This document shows, one piece after another, positions 28,797-37,903 of a stretch of 64,000 bases of DNA. A program made the position numbers and the translations under genes. The DNA comes from Tardiphaga alba (lineage in GTDB: Bacteria; Pseudomonadota; Alphaproteobacteria; Rhizobiales; Xanthobacteraceae): positions 5,535,001 through 5,599,000 of the forward strand of contig NZ_CP036498.1 in the NCBI RefSeq assembly GCF_018279705.1, read 5' to 3'. Position 1 is the first letter of the stretch; every line of letters starts with the position of its first letter. Under the pieces are notes generated by a model. That model worked only from the letters and a program-made list of their open reading frames with translations, was not told where the DNA came from and did not search any database.

Positions 28797-29384
28797 CTAC
28801 TTTCTTGACTTCTTAGTGGGCGGTGAAGCGGATGGAGGCAGCTTAGTCGGATCAAACGTCGACGACTGACGTGCCGTTTCTTGGTCCATCTCGGGGATGC
28901 GGTCTTCGAGATATCGCGCGGTCTGTATAAACTTCTCGATATCGTCGAGCGTCAATGCACCAAGCAATCGTCGGTGCCGTTTGATCACCTCAGAGAAAAT
29001 CTGATCGGTGAGTTTGCGGCCAGCTGGCGTCAAAGATATCGCCGTACGCCTTCGGGCACTCTTTGGCACGTCGTTAACTGTGACGAGACCGCGCGTTTCC
29101 AGAGATTTGACCGCACGGCTGACAGCTGCTTTGTCCAAATTGCCGATCGTCCAAATCTCATAAGCACTCGACGCCCCCTCAGAATCTAGAAACGACAGTA
29201 TTCTCCAATCCAAACGGGTAATGCCATATTTCTGATCAAAAAATGCTTGCGCCGAGATGCGCAGCTTGGTCATGAGGCGCGCGACAACTGTCGGAATATA
29301 TCTATCAAAATCGATCGCTCGACCGCGTGTCACGCCTTTTGGCTTTGGGCTGGATGCGACCGGCCTCCTCGTGCTGCCCTTCAT
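28797..29384 (-). CDS. MarR family transcriptional regulator
   Basis: A 195-residue winged-helix regulator. The core (about residues 30-150) has ITRLDWRILSFLDSEG, a recognition helix region LDKAAVSRAVKSLETRGLV, and a wing segment KSARRRTAISLTPAGRK. Extra basic and disordered tails lie at both ends. The ATG at 29384 with GAGGTG upstream is preferred over a GTG 42 bases earlier that lacks a ribosome site. It is convergent with the dioxygenase operon and probably represses it until an aromatic ligand binds; that role is inference from position. Confidence 0.9.
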   Translation of the reverse strand: MKGSTRRPVASSPKPKGVTRGRAIDFDRYIPTVVARLMTKLRISAQAFFDQKYGITRLDWRILSFLDSEGASSAYEIWTIGNLDKAAVSRAVKSLETRGLVTVNDVPKSARRRTAISLTPAGRKLTDQIFSEVIKRHRRLLGALTLDDIEKFIQTARYLEDRIPEMDQETARQSSTFDPTKLPPSASPPTKKSRK

Positions 29385-29481
29385 GGTCACCTCAATATCA
29401 GCGAGCGATGAAGGCCGTCGCGACACGGAAAGCTTGCTGAGTTGTATTCCCTAGATTGAAATGAATTGCCACAAACTCTCT

Positions 29482-29491
29482 TGGTATACCA
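29482..29491. promoter_or_regulatory. Palindrome TGGTATACCA upstream of marR
   Basis: A perfect 10-base palindrome about 100 bases before the MarR start, in the position of an autoregulatory operator. Part of it (TGGTATA) recurs upstream of the binding-protein gene at 7802. Function not shown. Confidence 0.4.
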
Positions 29492-29872
29492 GTGTCGAGG
29501 CAGCTGCTTAGCTTGTTTCCACAAAGATCGTCGATCTCGGGCCCAGTGTTTTTGACCTCTTCTAGAAGTTGGACCGGCTGCATCCCGAGGTTCGCTAAGT
29601 CTCTCGTTCTGAAAAAGCGGCCGGGACCAGCCGGCGAACAACCGCGCCGCATTGTATTCAGTCGAGCTTTCGCTTCTGCCTGGAGGATTGGCCTAACCCC
29701 ACCGCGTGACAGTTTCCGCCACCTTGGCTAAGCCCGAAACTGCCTGCCAACGTTACCTCAGATTGAGGCGGCAGAACATTCACCCTGAGCTTCCGAATGG
29801 GTGCCGGTCGGCCGATATCCCATACGATCGTCGATCAGACGCGAAAGGACGAATAGGTGCGTTGAACGAAAA

Positions 29873-29899
29873 AAGCGAGATAGTTGGGCTATCTCGCTT
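29873..29899 (-). terminator. Intrinsic terminator on the minus strand
   Basis: Perfect 11-base arms AAGCGAGATAG and CTATCTCGCTT with a 5-base loop; read leftward the stem is followed at once by TTTTTT. The nearest leftward genes are the cyo operon, whose last gene ends 690 bases away, so this may end that transcript or an unrecognised small RNA. The rest of 29385-30300 shows no recognisable gene. Confidence 0.75.
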
Positions 29900-30302
29900 A
29901 AGTCGAGGGAGGTACGATGACCACAATTAAGTAGTCAAAATGCCGACCGAAAGCCGAAAAAGAGCACGTCGGTCAGCGCACCAAATATGCTTCGAATTGG
30001 CCGGCTGGCTAATGGCAATCAAAGCCAATTCTTTGGCATTATCTCACATCCACACTTCTGGCTTGGCCGCATCTTCGTCGATCTACATTCAGTGCAACGG
30101 AACAAGCTCGCGCGGACGTCCTCCAACGCTTGGCGTGCACGGAACGCCGGAGCTGTTTAGATGCCCTCACTTGGGCAGCAAGTAATCCGTTTTCATGATT
30201 GAGAGTTTTTATGCTGGCGGGGCCATCCTGTGCGGTCCCACCGCCGCTGCGCTGACAGTGACTGCAACCAAATGCAGTAACGCATGCACTTTTCACGGCG
30301 TG

Positions 30303-30503
30303 TCACTGATTGGCAGTCTCCATCACTATTGCCTCGGTACCACGTGAGAGGTCTCGCGCCGCATCATGACTGTAGATGTACGGAACTTCGTTCATTATAG
30401 CGTTCTTAACTTCCGTGTATGCTGGATCCTTGTGCGTAAAGCCTACAGTGCTTGACCAGCGACATCTCCGAAAGCGCGGGCCCGATTGTAAATCCTAGAT
30501 CTC
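30303..30503 (-). pseudogene. Gene remnant or undetected reading frame downstream of cyoD
   Basis: An open frame ending in TGA at 30303 reads like real protein over its last ~50 residues (VGFTHKDPAYTEVKNAI, then VPYIYSHDAARDLSRG) but has no good start codon; a stop lies at about 30501. The neighbouring frame upstream also reads plausibly up to AFGDVAGQAL, and one missing base near 30450 would join the two. It could be a decayed gene or another single-base error. I do not recognise the family. Confidence 0.3.
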
Positions 30504-30588
30504 GCATAAGCAGAGGGCGACGTCTCGGTCGGTTCCTGCTGAGAGACCACACCGCACTTGCCTACGCCGATCTTCCGCTTTGCCCTCT

Positions 30589-30984
30589 TCAATGTTTCAT
30601 CGACATGCTCGCCGATAGGCTCGAGGGCATCACCATGTTCGCATTCATGTCGGCCACAATCCAAATTGTGCCGGTGATCACTACAAAAACGATAAGCACC
30701 CCAAAGGCCAGCGCGAGCACATTGTTGGTGCTTTCCGGCCCGCTGGTCACATGCAGGAAAAACACCAGATGAACGCCCATTTGGGCAATGGCGAGCACCG
30801 ATAGGCCGAGGAAGACACCGCCCGGCCAGAGCGCCGTCGTGTTCGCCGCCCAGAACGAGGTCGCCGTGAGAAGAGCCGCGACAACGAGGCCGATCGTGTA
30901 GACGAGAAATTCGGATGGAGCCGCGTCGTTCATCTCGCGGCTTGGCCTATCGCCAGGTGCGCGTTCGTGCCGGGCTTCGATCAT
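30589..30984 (-). CDS. cyoD: Cytochrome o ubiquinol oxidase subunit IV (CyoD)
   Basis: A 131-residue membrane protein with three hydrophobic segments and the family stretch AQMGVHLVFFLHV, which identifies subunit IV of haem-copper quinol oxidases. It stabilises the oxidase core. The ATG overlaps the cyoC stop (ATGA). An internal ATG at 30933 would give the more usual ~110 residues. Last gene of the ctaB-cyoABCD operon. Confidence 0.92.
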   Translation of the reverse strand: MIEARHERAPGDRPSREMNDAAPSEFLVYTIGLVVAALLTATSFWAANTTALWPGGVFLGLSVLAIAQMGVHLVFFLHVTSGPESTNNVLALAFGVLIVFVVITGTIWIVADMNANMVMPSSLSASMSMKH

Positions 30985-31613
30985 GAGCTTACTCCCATCA
31001 GATAAACCATGGTCAACACACCGATCCAGACGATATCAAGCGTGTGCCAGAACAACGAGAAGCACAGTAGGCGATGCTGCACCCGCTCGGCGAATCCGAA
31101 CACCGCCACCTGCACCAGCATCACGACCAGCCAGACCAGCCCGAGCGCGACATGCAGGCCATGGCACCCGACCAGCGTGAAGAATGCCGACAGAAAGGCG
31201 CTGCGCTGCGGCGCGGCGCCAAGCGCGATCATGGTCTGGAACTCGCGGACTTCCAGTTGAAGGAAGACCGCACCGAGCAGCAAGGTGGCGAGCGCCGTGG
31301 CATAGGTCGCGGCCGTGCGGCGCGCATTAACCGCCAACAGCATCAGCCCGCAAGTGTAGCTGGACAGGAGGAGGCAAGCCGTCTCGATCGCCACCGTGGC
31401 CTGGCTGAACAGTTGTGCGCCCCCCGGCCCGCCAGCCGTGGCACGCACGAGTACGGCGTAGCCGACGAACAGCGACGCGAACATGACGATGTCGCTCAGC
31501 AGGAATATCCAGAAGCCATAGGCGACTACGATCCGCTTCGGTGCTGGGCCCGCTTCGCTGGCATTGAGCAGCGCGTCTTGCTGCATCTGATCGACGGCAA
31601 CCGCTATATTCAT
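30981..31613 (-). CDS. cyoC: Cytochrome o ubiquinol oxidase subunit III (CyoC)
   Basis: A 210-residue inner-membrane protein with five membrane segments. [20 protein letters not shown] near the N-terminus, LEVREF in the middle and HGLHVALGL are subunit III hallmarks. Start 31613 is fixed by the ATGA overlap with the cyoB stop; a longer reading only adds low-quality residues. Confidence 0.94.
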   Translation of the reverse strand: MNIAVAVDQMQQDALLNASEAGPAPKRIVVAYGFWIFLLSDIVMFASLFVGYAVLVRATAGGPGGAQLFSQATVAIETACLLLSSYTCGLMLLAVNARRTAATYATALATLLLGAVFLQLEVREFQTMIALGAAPQRSAFLSAFFTLVGCHGLHVALGLVWLVVMLVQVAVFGFAERVQHRLLCFSLFWHTLDIVWIGVLTMVYLMGVSS

Positions 31614-33598
31614 GCTGAAACTCCCGTCTGGTGAGCCTGCACAAACCGGGCGATCTCCGCGGCCGGCACCTCGATGTCGTTTTCGCTGCGAAACGCGAAG
31701 GCCAGCAGCGTGACGAAGGCACCGACCATGCCGACACAGGCCAACCACCAGATGTGCCAGATCAGTGCAAAGCCGATGACGACGGAGAAGAAGGCTATTA
31801 CGACCCCCGTCGCGCTGTGCTTCGGCATTTCGATGGGCTCATAGGCCCGCGTCTGCGCTAGCCGCTCTCCGGGCGTCCCGACCAAGTTCTTGCTGCTCCA
31901 GAACGCGTCCAGTCCGGCGACCTCGGGCTGGATGGCGAAATTCCACGCCGGCGACGGTGAGGGCGTCGCCCATTCGAGCGTGCGGCCGTTCCAGGGGTCA
32001 CCCGTCACGTCCCGCAACTTCGCGCGACGGCGGATCGACACCACCAGCTGCACGACCTGGCACACCACGCCGACCAGAACGATGCCGGTGCCGAGCGCTG
32101 CCGCAATCAGCCAGGGTTGCCATGACAGATTGTCGTAATGCTGCAGGCGGCGCGTCATGCCCATCAGGCCGAGCACATAGAGCGGCATGAAGGCCACATA
32201 GAAGCCAACGAACCAGCACCAGAACGACGCCTTGCCCCAGCCTTCGTCGAGTCTGAAGCCGAACGCCTTCGGGAACCAATAATTGTATCCCGCCATCACG
32301 CCGAACACGACGCCACCGATAGCGACGTTGTGGAAATGCGCGACCAGGAAGACGCTGTTGTGCAGCTGGAAATCCACCGGAGGCACCGCCAGCAGCACAC
32401 CGGTGAGACCGCCGATGACGAACGTCACCATGAAGCCGAGCGACCACATCACCGGCACGGTGAAGCGGATGCGGCCGCCATACATCGTGAACAACCAGTT
32501 GAAGATCTTAGCGCCCGTCGGCAGGGCGATGATCATGCTCACCACGCCGAAGAAGCCGTTGACATTCGCGCTGGCGCCCATGGTGAAGAAGTGATGCAGC
32601 CAGACAAGAAAGGAGAGCACGCAGATGGCCATCGTCGCGGCGACCATCGAACGATAACCAAACAGCGGCTTGCCGGAGAAGGTCGCCATCACCTCGGAAT
32701 AAACACCGAATGCCGGCAGGATGAGGATGTAGACTTCGGGGTGCCCCCATATCCAGAACAGATTGGCATACAGCATCTGATTGCCCTGGCCTTCGAGCGT
32801 GAAGAAGTGAAAGCCGAGATAGCGATCGAGCGCGAGCATCGCGAGCGTTGCGGTCAGGACCGGAAACGCTGCCACGATGAGCAGATTGGCTGCCAGGGCG
32901 GTCCAGCAGAACACCGGCATGCGCATATAGCTCATTCCCGGTGCGCGCATTTTGAGGATAGTCGTGACGAAATTAATGCCCGCCAGCAGCGTGCCGATGC
33001 CCGAGATCTGCAGCGACCAGAGATAATAATCGACGCCGACGCCCGGCGAATATTGCAATCCGCTGAGCGGCGGATATCCCCACCAGCCCGCCTTTGAAAA
33101 TTCGCCGACCGCGAGCGAGATATTGACCAGCAGCGCCCCGGATGCGGTGAGCCAGAAGCTAACTGAATTGAGCGTGGGAAAGGCCACGTCGCGAATGCCT
33201 AGCTGCAGCGGCACCGCGAAATTCATCAGCCCGACCACGAACGGCATCGCCATGAACAGGATCATGATCGTGCCATGCGCCGTGAAGACCTGATTGAAAT
33301 GCTCGGGCGCCAGATAGCCCTGGGCTCCGCCGGCTGCGAATGCCTGCTGCGCACGGATCATGATCGCATCGCTGAAGCCGCGCAGCATCATCACGAGCGC
33401 GAGGATGCAATACATGGCGCCGATCCGCTTGTGATCGACCGATGTGAGCCACTCCCGCCACAGATAGGGCCAGGCTCCCTTCGCCGTCACAAATCCGAAC
33501 ACACCCAACACGACCAGGACCATAAATCCCGTCGCCCCCATGATGATCGGCTGATGCAGCGGAATGGCATTCCAATCGAGCTTCCCAAGGAGATTCAT
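31610..33598 (-). CDS. cyoB: Cytochrome o ubiquinol oxidase subunit I (CyoB)
   Basis: The 662-residue catalytic subunit of the bo-type quinol oxidase, close to the usual length. It has the haem-copper motif [15 protein letters not shown] with the cross-linked His-Tyr pair, and [10 protein letters not shown] with the haem ligands. It reduces O2 to water at the haem o3-CuB centre and pumps protons. Start 33598 overlaps the cyoA stop (ATGA) and matches the E. coli-like N-terminus ([15 protein letters not shown]). Confidence 0.96.
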   Translation of the reverse strand: MNLLGKLDWNAIPLHQPIIMGATGFMVLVVLGVFGFVTAKGAWPYLWREWLTSVDHKRIGAMYCILALVMMLRGFSDAIMIRAQQAFAAGGAQGYLAPEHFNQVFTAHGTIMILFMAMPFVVGLMNFAVPLQLGIRDVAFPTLNSVSFWLTASGALLVNISLAVGEFSKAGWWGYPPLSGLQYSPGVGVDYYLWSLQISGIGTLLAGINFVTTILKMRAPGMSYMRMPVFCWTALAANLLIVAAFPVLTATLAMLALDRYLGFHFFTLEGQGNQMLYANLFWIWGHPEVYILILPAFGVYSEVMATFSGKPLFGYRSMVAATMAICVLSFLVWLHHFFTMGASANVNGFFGVVSMIIALPTGAKIFNWLFTMYGGRIRFTVPVMWSLGFMVTFVIGGLTGVLLAVPPVDFQLHNSVFLVAHFHNVAIGGVVFGVMAGYNYWFPKAFGFRLDEGWGKASFWCWFVGFYVAFMPLYVLGLMGMTRRLQHYDNLSWQPWLIAAALGTGIVLVGVVCQVVQLVVSIRRRAKLRDVTGDPWNGRTLEWATPSPSPAWNFAIQPEVAGLDAFWSSKNLVGTPGERLAQTRAYEPIEMPKHSATGVVIAFFSVVIGFALIWHIWWLACVGMVGAFVTLLAFAFRSENDIEVPAAEIARFVQAHQTGVSA

Positions 33599-34473
33599 CG
33601 CTCGGCCCTCTGCGAGGTTAAACAAACGTCCTGACCTGCCTGTTGCGTCGCCATGGCAGCATCGACGATGCTACCGAACAGATCGGACGCAACGGAACGA
33701 TAGCTACGCGGTGTAACCGCAATGCTCGGCTTCACGAGCTCGGCGTAGCTCTGCCGATCGAGGACCGCGCCGGTGTCGCGGGCCTGCCGAACCCATTGCG
33801 CAAAGCGATCATCCGTGACGGCATCGACGTTGAAACGCATGTCGGAAAATCCGTCGCCGCTGAACATGGCGGAGAATCCGGGATAGCTGCCGACCTGGTC
33901 CGCCTTGAGATAAAGATGGGTCGTCATGCCCGACATGGTGTAGATCTGGCTTCCGAGCTGCGGCACGAAGAAGCTGTTCATGACGCCCGATGACGTGAGC
34001 TCGAAGCGGATCGGCGCATCGACAGGCACGACGAGCCTGTTGACGCTCGCGATCCCCTGCTCGGGATAGATGAAGAGCCATTTCCAGTCGAGCGAGACCA
34101 CCTGCACATGGACCGGCTTGACCCCGGCGTCGATCGCCTTGGGCGGATCGAGTTCGTGGGCGCCGATCCATGCGACGCCGCCAACCAGCAGCACTGTCAT
34201 CGCGGGGATGGACCAGACCAGCAATTCGAGACGTCCGGAATAGATGAAGTCCGGCCGATAGCGCGCGCGCTCATTCGTTGCACGAAACCAGATCGCAAAA
34301 CTGACAATGGCGACGATCACCGGGATTACGATTGCCAGCATGATGCCGAGCGCGTTGATCAGGATCTTCAGCTCGGCCATGGCGATCGGTCCTTTCGGAT
34401 CGAGCACGCCTTCGGTGCAGCCGCTGAGCAGCGTCGCCGAGGTCAGCAGGCAAGCCAGCAAACCGTATCGCAT
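33595..34473 (-). CDS. cyoA: Cytochrome o ubiquinol oxidase subunit II (CyoA)
   Basis: A 292-residue lipoprotein: the signal peptide ends in the lipobox LLSGC, with Cys19 as the lipidated residue, followed by two membrane helices and a cupredoxin domain. The domain lacks the CuA ligand cluster of cytochrome c oxidases (the region reads [12 protein letters not shown]), confirming a quinol oxidase. The ATG at 34473 has GGAGG six bases upstream and is one base after the ctaB stop. Confidence 0.95.
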   Translation of the reverse strand: MRYGLLACLLTSATLLSGCTEGVLDPKGPIAMAELKILINALGIMLAIVIPVIVAIVSFAIWFRATNERARYRPDFIYSGRLELLVWSIPAMTVLLVGGVAWIGAHELDPPKAIDAGVKPVHVQVVSLDWKWLFIYPEQGIASVNRLVVPVDAPIRFELTSSGVMNSFFVPQLGSQIYTMSGMTTHLYLKADQVGSYPGFSAMFSGDGFSDMRFNVDAVTDDRFAQWVRQARDTGAVLDRQSYAELVKPSIAVTPRSYRSVASDLFGSIVDAAMATQQAGQDVCLTSQRAER

Positions 34474-34474
34474 G

Positions 34475-35506
34475 TCAGACCTCCGTTGGATTTTTGGAGC
34501 ACGCGCTCTGCGCCAGACGCACCACATGCACCGGCGCGCAGATGTCGTTATGCGACGCCCGCATCTGCCGGAATGAACTTGCGCCATGGTCGATCAGGAG
34601 CGCCGAAAACAGAGCGAACAGATAGACGATGGAGAATACGAATAACCGGTGGGCCGGACGGCGATCGGCCCCGATGCTTCTGTCGAGCAAATAGGCAAGC
34701 GCGAAGAAGACGGTCCCGCCGATCGCAGCAGCGATGCCGTAAATCGGACCGGCAAACCCCAATGCCCAGGGCAGCTCCGATATGGCAGCCAGCAGCACGC
34801 TATAGATCAATATCTGCCGCGTCGTGACCGAACGTCCTGCCACCACGGGCAGCATCGGCACGCCCGCGCGCGCATAATCATCGCTCCGGTTGAGGGCAAG
34901 CGCCCAGAAATGCGGCGGCGTCCAGACGAAGATGACAAGGAACAGCACCACCGGCTGCAGCCCGATGTCACCGGTCGCCGCGGCCCATCCGATCACGGGC
35001 GGCAGCGCCCCCGCTGCGCCGCCGATGACGATATTGTGCCGTGTGGAGCGTTTCAGCCACGCCGTGTACACGGCCACGTAAAACAAGATCGCTCCTGCTA
35101 ATAGCGCGGCTGCCGTCAGATTCGTCGCCATGGCGAGACCGACGACGGAGCAACAGGCCAGAACGATGCCGCCGGCGAGCGCTTCGAACCGGGAGACCCT
35201 CCCGCGGGGAATCGGCCGCATCGCGGTGCGGCTCATGACCGCGTCAATATCCGCGTCGTACCACATGTTGAGCATGCCGGCGGCGCCTGCACCGGCCGCA
35301 ATCGCCAGAACGGCGAACACGATCATGATGGGTTCAGGTCGAACCGGCGCGCAACTCAAGCCGACAAGCGCCGTGAAAAGCGCCAGCATCATCACACGTG
35401 GCTTGGTGAGAGCGACAAAGTCCGAGATCGTCCGATGGGCCGCGAGATCGGGATCATGTCGCGATCGTCGGTCGCCCAGCTGGCCAGCAATGGATTTGAC
35501 ATTCAT
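34475..35506 (-). CDS. ctaB: Haem O synthase (protoheme IX farnesyltransferase, CtaB/CyoE)
   Basis: A 343-residue UbiA-type prenyltransferase with about nine membrane segments. The first Asp-rich motif is NMWYDADIDAVMSRTAMRP and the later loop contains FVWTPPHFWALA. It adds a farnesyl group to protohaem to make haem O for the oxidase. Here it leads the operon instead of ending it as cyoE does in E. coli. The ATG at 35506 follows GGGAG closely; a longer reading adds 25 poor residues. Confidence 0.94.
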   Translation of the reverse strand: MNVKSIAGQLGDRRSRHDPDLAAHRTISDFVALTKPRVMMLALFTALVGLSCAPVRPEPIMIVFAVLAIAAGAGAAGMLNMWYDADIDAVMSRTAMRPIPRGRVSRFEALAGGIVLACCSVVGLAMATNLTAAALLAGAILFYVAVYTAWLKRSTRHNIVIGGAAGALPPVIGWAAATGDIGLQPVVLFLVIFVWTPPHFWALALNRSDDYARAGVPMLPVVAGRSVTTRQILIYSVLLAAISELPWALGFAGPIYGIAAAIGGTVFFALAYLLDRSIGADRRPAHRLFVFSIVYLFALFSALLIDHGASSFRQMRASHNDICAPVHVVRLAQSACSKNPTEV

Positions 35507-35762
35507 CTCCCGGCTCCAGGTTCGCTCCGAATTCGATCTGCCGCCCTCCGCCCGAACAGCAGCAGCGCGTGCATTCAGCATGAGCGATCCGATACCGAGG
35601 CGATTGAAGATGGCTGCTCAATTGGTACCAAACCCGCTTGAAATCATCGGCCGGAGCTTTTGCGACTGTCGTCTCAACGGCCGGCGAAGCTCTAGCGGAT
35701 ATCATGCGCGCTCCGATGGTCGTGACTGTTTTGCCATCACGACCGCCGCAGTCTCGCTTTGT

Positions 35763-36989
35763 CTATGCTGCGTGATCCTTCGCATTCGGAACGGCACCAC
35801 TGGCATGCAGGCTCTCGATCTCCGCGGCGCCAAATCCGAGCTGGCGGAGAATCTCGTGATTGTGCTCCCCGATCGTCGGTCCGCGCTTCGCCGCTACTTT
35901 GGCGACGCCGTGAATCTGAAGCGGACTCGAGATCGTCGATGTCAGCTTGCCGCCGGCGCCTTCGAGCGGAACGATTATGTTGTTTGCCCTGAGCTGGGGG
36001 TCATCGATGACCTCCTGCGGCCCGCGCACCGCGCCGAAGGTGACGTGCACACCGTTGAAGACCTCGTACCAATGCGCCATCGGCTCCGCGCAAAATGTCT
36101 GGTCGAACATCGCCGTCAGCTCCGCCATGTTGGCCGTCAGCTGTGCCGGATCGGAAAGGCGCGGATCAGTGAGAATATCTGGGCGACCGATCGCTCTGGC
36201 GACCGCTTCCAGCTTGTCCGGAGTGATGATGAGAACGAACCAGACGCCATCTTTGGCGCGGTAGACATTCATCGCTGCGTTAGCTGGGTGCTTGCGATCG
36301 TGCAGGCCGAAGAACTTTGCATCGCAAAGCGCGGCCTGAATCGACACGCTGGCGGACCACACGCCTTCGGCGAGCAGCGAGGTGGTGACATGTGCCCCCT
36401 GCCCCGTGCGTTCCCGGCGATAGAGGGCGGTGACGATGGCCGAATAGAGTCCAACGGCAGTGGCATTATCGCCGCTCCCTGCGACCGGCCAGGTCGGCGG
36501 CGCACCTGCATCGCGGGTCATCGACAGCAATCCGCTACGCGCCCAATATGACGTGATGTCGAAACCTGGAAGATCTGCATCAGGTCCGTTGTCGCCGAAC
36601 CCTGTCAAATCTGCATAGATCAACCGGGGATTCCATTCCAAGACATCGTCATAAGCGATCTTCAGCTTCTTGCGCGCAGGATGGGGCGTGTTGACGATGA
36701 GGACGTCGGCCCATTTGACCAGCTTTTCGAGCACTTGGTGCGCGCCCGGCGATTTGAGATCGAGCGCCATGCCGCGCTTGTTGCGATTGGCCAAATGCCA
36801 GGGATAGGCATCGTCGGCAATCGGCTGCGGCGGAAAATGATTGGCGTGCCGCCATAGTTCGCCACCGGGCGGCTCGACCTTGATCACGTCTGCGCCGAAA
36901 TCGGACAGGATGACAGCAGCACTCGGACCCGCGATGAAGCTTGCGAGATCTACCACCTTCAATCCGGAGAATATGTTGTCTTTGGCCAT
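35763..36989 (-). CDS. CaiB/BaiF family CoA-transferase (family III)
   Basis: A 408-residue family III CoA-transferase with FIAGPSAAVILSDFGADVIKVE at the N-terminus, the RNKRGMALDLK segment and the catalytic Asp probably in LPGFDITSYWAR. It is the last gene of a five-gene leftward operon that begins with the YWTD propeller at 41085. It likely activates a carboxylic acid by CoA transfer for the dehydrogenase/hydratase enzymes beside it. Confidence 0.9.
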   Translation of the reverse strand: MAKDNIFSGLKVVDLASFIAGPSAAVILSDFGADVIKVEPPGGELWRHANHFPPQPIADDAYPWHLANRNKRGMALDLKSPGAHQVLEKLVKWADVLIVNTPHPARKKLKIAYDDVLEWNPRLIYADLTGFGDNGPDADLPGFDITSYWARSGLLSMTRDAGAPPTWPVAGSGDNATAVGLYSAIVTALYRRERTGQGAHVTTSLLAEGVWSASVSIQAALCDAKFFGLHDRKHPANAAMNVYRAKDGVWFVLIITPDKLEAVARAIGRPDILTDPRLSDPAQLTANMAELTAMFDQTFCAEPMAHWYEVFNGVHVTFGAVRGPQEVIDDPQLRANNIIVPLEGAGGKLTSTISSPLQIHGVAKVAAKRGPTIGEHNHEILRQLGFGAAEIESLHASGAVPNAKDHAA

Positions 36990-36999
36990 GCTTGCCCTT

Positions 37000-37848
37000 T
37001 CAGGAGGTTGCGTTGCGTTCAGCGCCCGCGAAACTGCGGCGCGCGTTTCTCAAAAAGGCAGCGGTGCCTTCCTGCTTGTCTTCGGTCGCAGCGCAAATTC
37101 CGAAATACGAGGCTTCCAGGGCAAGACCTTCGCTTTGGCTCGTCCCCATGCCCCTGTTGGTGGCTTGCAGGGAAAACTTCACCGCGATCGGGGCGTTGGC
37201 CATGATCTGCTGCAACACCGCCTCGGCACGCGCGATCAGGCTGTCCGCCGCAACGACCTCGTTCACCAGGCCGATGCGATAGGCTTCCTGCGCGGAAATC
37301 GTCTCACCCGTGAGGATCAGCTGCAAAGCGCGCCCTTTGCCGACAAGACGCGGCAGGCGCTGCGTGCCGCCACCGCCGGGCAACAGGCCGAGCTTAACCT
37401 CTGGTTGGCCCAATCTGGCATGCTCAGCCGCAATCCTGATCGTGCAGGCCATCGCAGTCTCGCAACCGCCACCAAGGGCGAAGCCGTTGATCGCCGCGAT
37501 CACCGGTTTGCCGAGATTTTCGATGAGGTCCAGCACATCCTGCCCGAACCGGCTGGACTCCTCGGCATCGTAGGCATCGATATCTGCGAGTTCACCGATA
37601 TCGGCGCCGGCAATGAAGGCCTTGTCGCCGGCCCCGGTGAGGATGACGCCGCGCACGGTTTGATCCGCCTTGGCGTCCTCGAATGCGGCATGAAGATCGA
37701 TCCATGTCGCCGTATTGAGCGCGTTGAGTACCTTCGGCCGATTGATCGTGACGTAAACGATCGGCCCTTTTTTCTCGTATTGGATATTCGGCCTGGAACC
37801 AGGTGCCGTGGCAAGCGAAGAGGAAAGCGATGCAGTGTCCGAAACCAT
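37000..37848 (-). CDS. Enoyl-CoA hydratase
   Basis: A 282-residue crotonase-fold enzyme. Both catalytic glutamates of true hydratases are present, one in GGGCETAMAC and one 20 residues later in LGQPEVKLG, followed by LLPGGGGTQRL. It should add water across a 2-enoyl-CoA to give the 3-hydroxyacyl-CoA. An unusual ~20-residue Ser/Ala-rich N-terminal extension precedes the domain. It lies 10 bases upstream of the CoA-transferase gene. Confidence 0.92.
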   Translation of the reverse strand: MVSDTASLSSSLATAPGSRPNIQYEKKGPIVYVTINRPKVLNALNTATWIDLHAAFEDAKADQTVRGVILTGAGDKAFIAGADIGELADIDAYDAEESSRFGQDVLDLIENLGKPVIAAINGFALGGGCETAMACTIRIAAEHARLGQPEVKLGLLPGGGGTQRLPRLVGKGRALQLILTGETISAQEAYRIGLVNEVVAADSLIARAEAVLQQIMANAPIAVKFSLQATNRGMGTSQSEGLALEASYFGICAATEDKQEGTAAFLRNARRSFAGAERNATS

Positions 37849-37903
37849 CGTGATGTCTCCTGATCGGCGGCCCGCAGCGCTTGCGCGCCGCGCCGCTCAC
37901 ATG

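Noticed and set aside
29398-29583. Possible 61-residue minus-strand gene upstream of marR
   Set aside because: It reads moderately well, but no family is recognised, there is no clear ribosome site, and it covers the likely marR promoter.
32138-33097. 319-codon plus-strand frame
   Set aside because: Antisense to cyoB; His/Glu/Arg-rich shadow product.
33595-34473. Cytochrome c oxidase subunit II instead of CyoA
   Set aside because: The CuA ligand cluster is absent and the subunit is a lipoprotein in a cyo-type operon.
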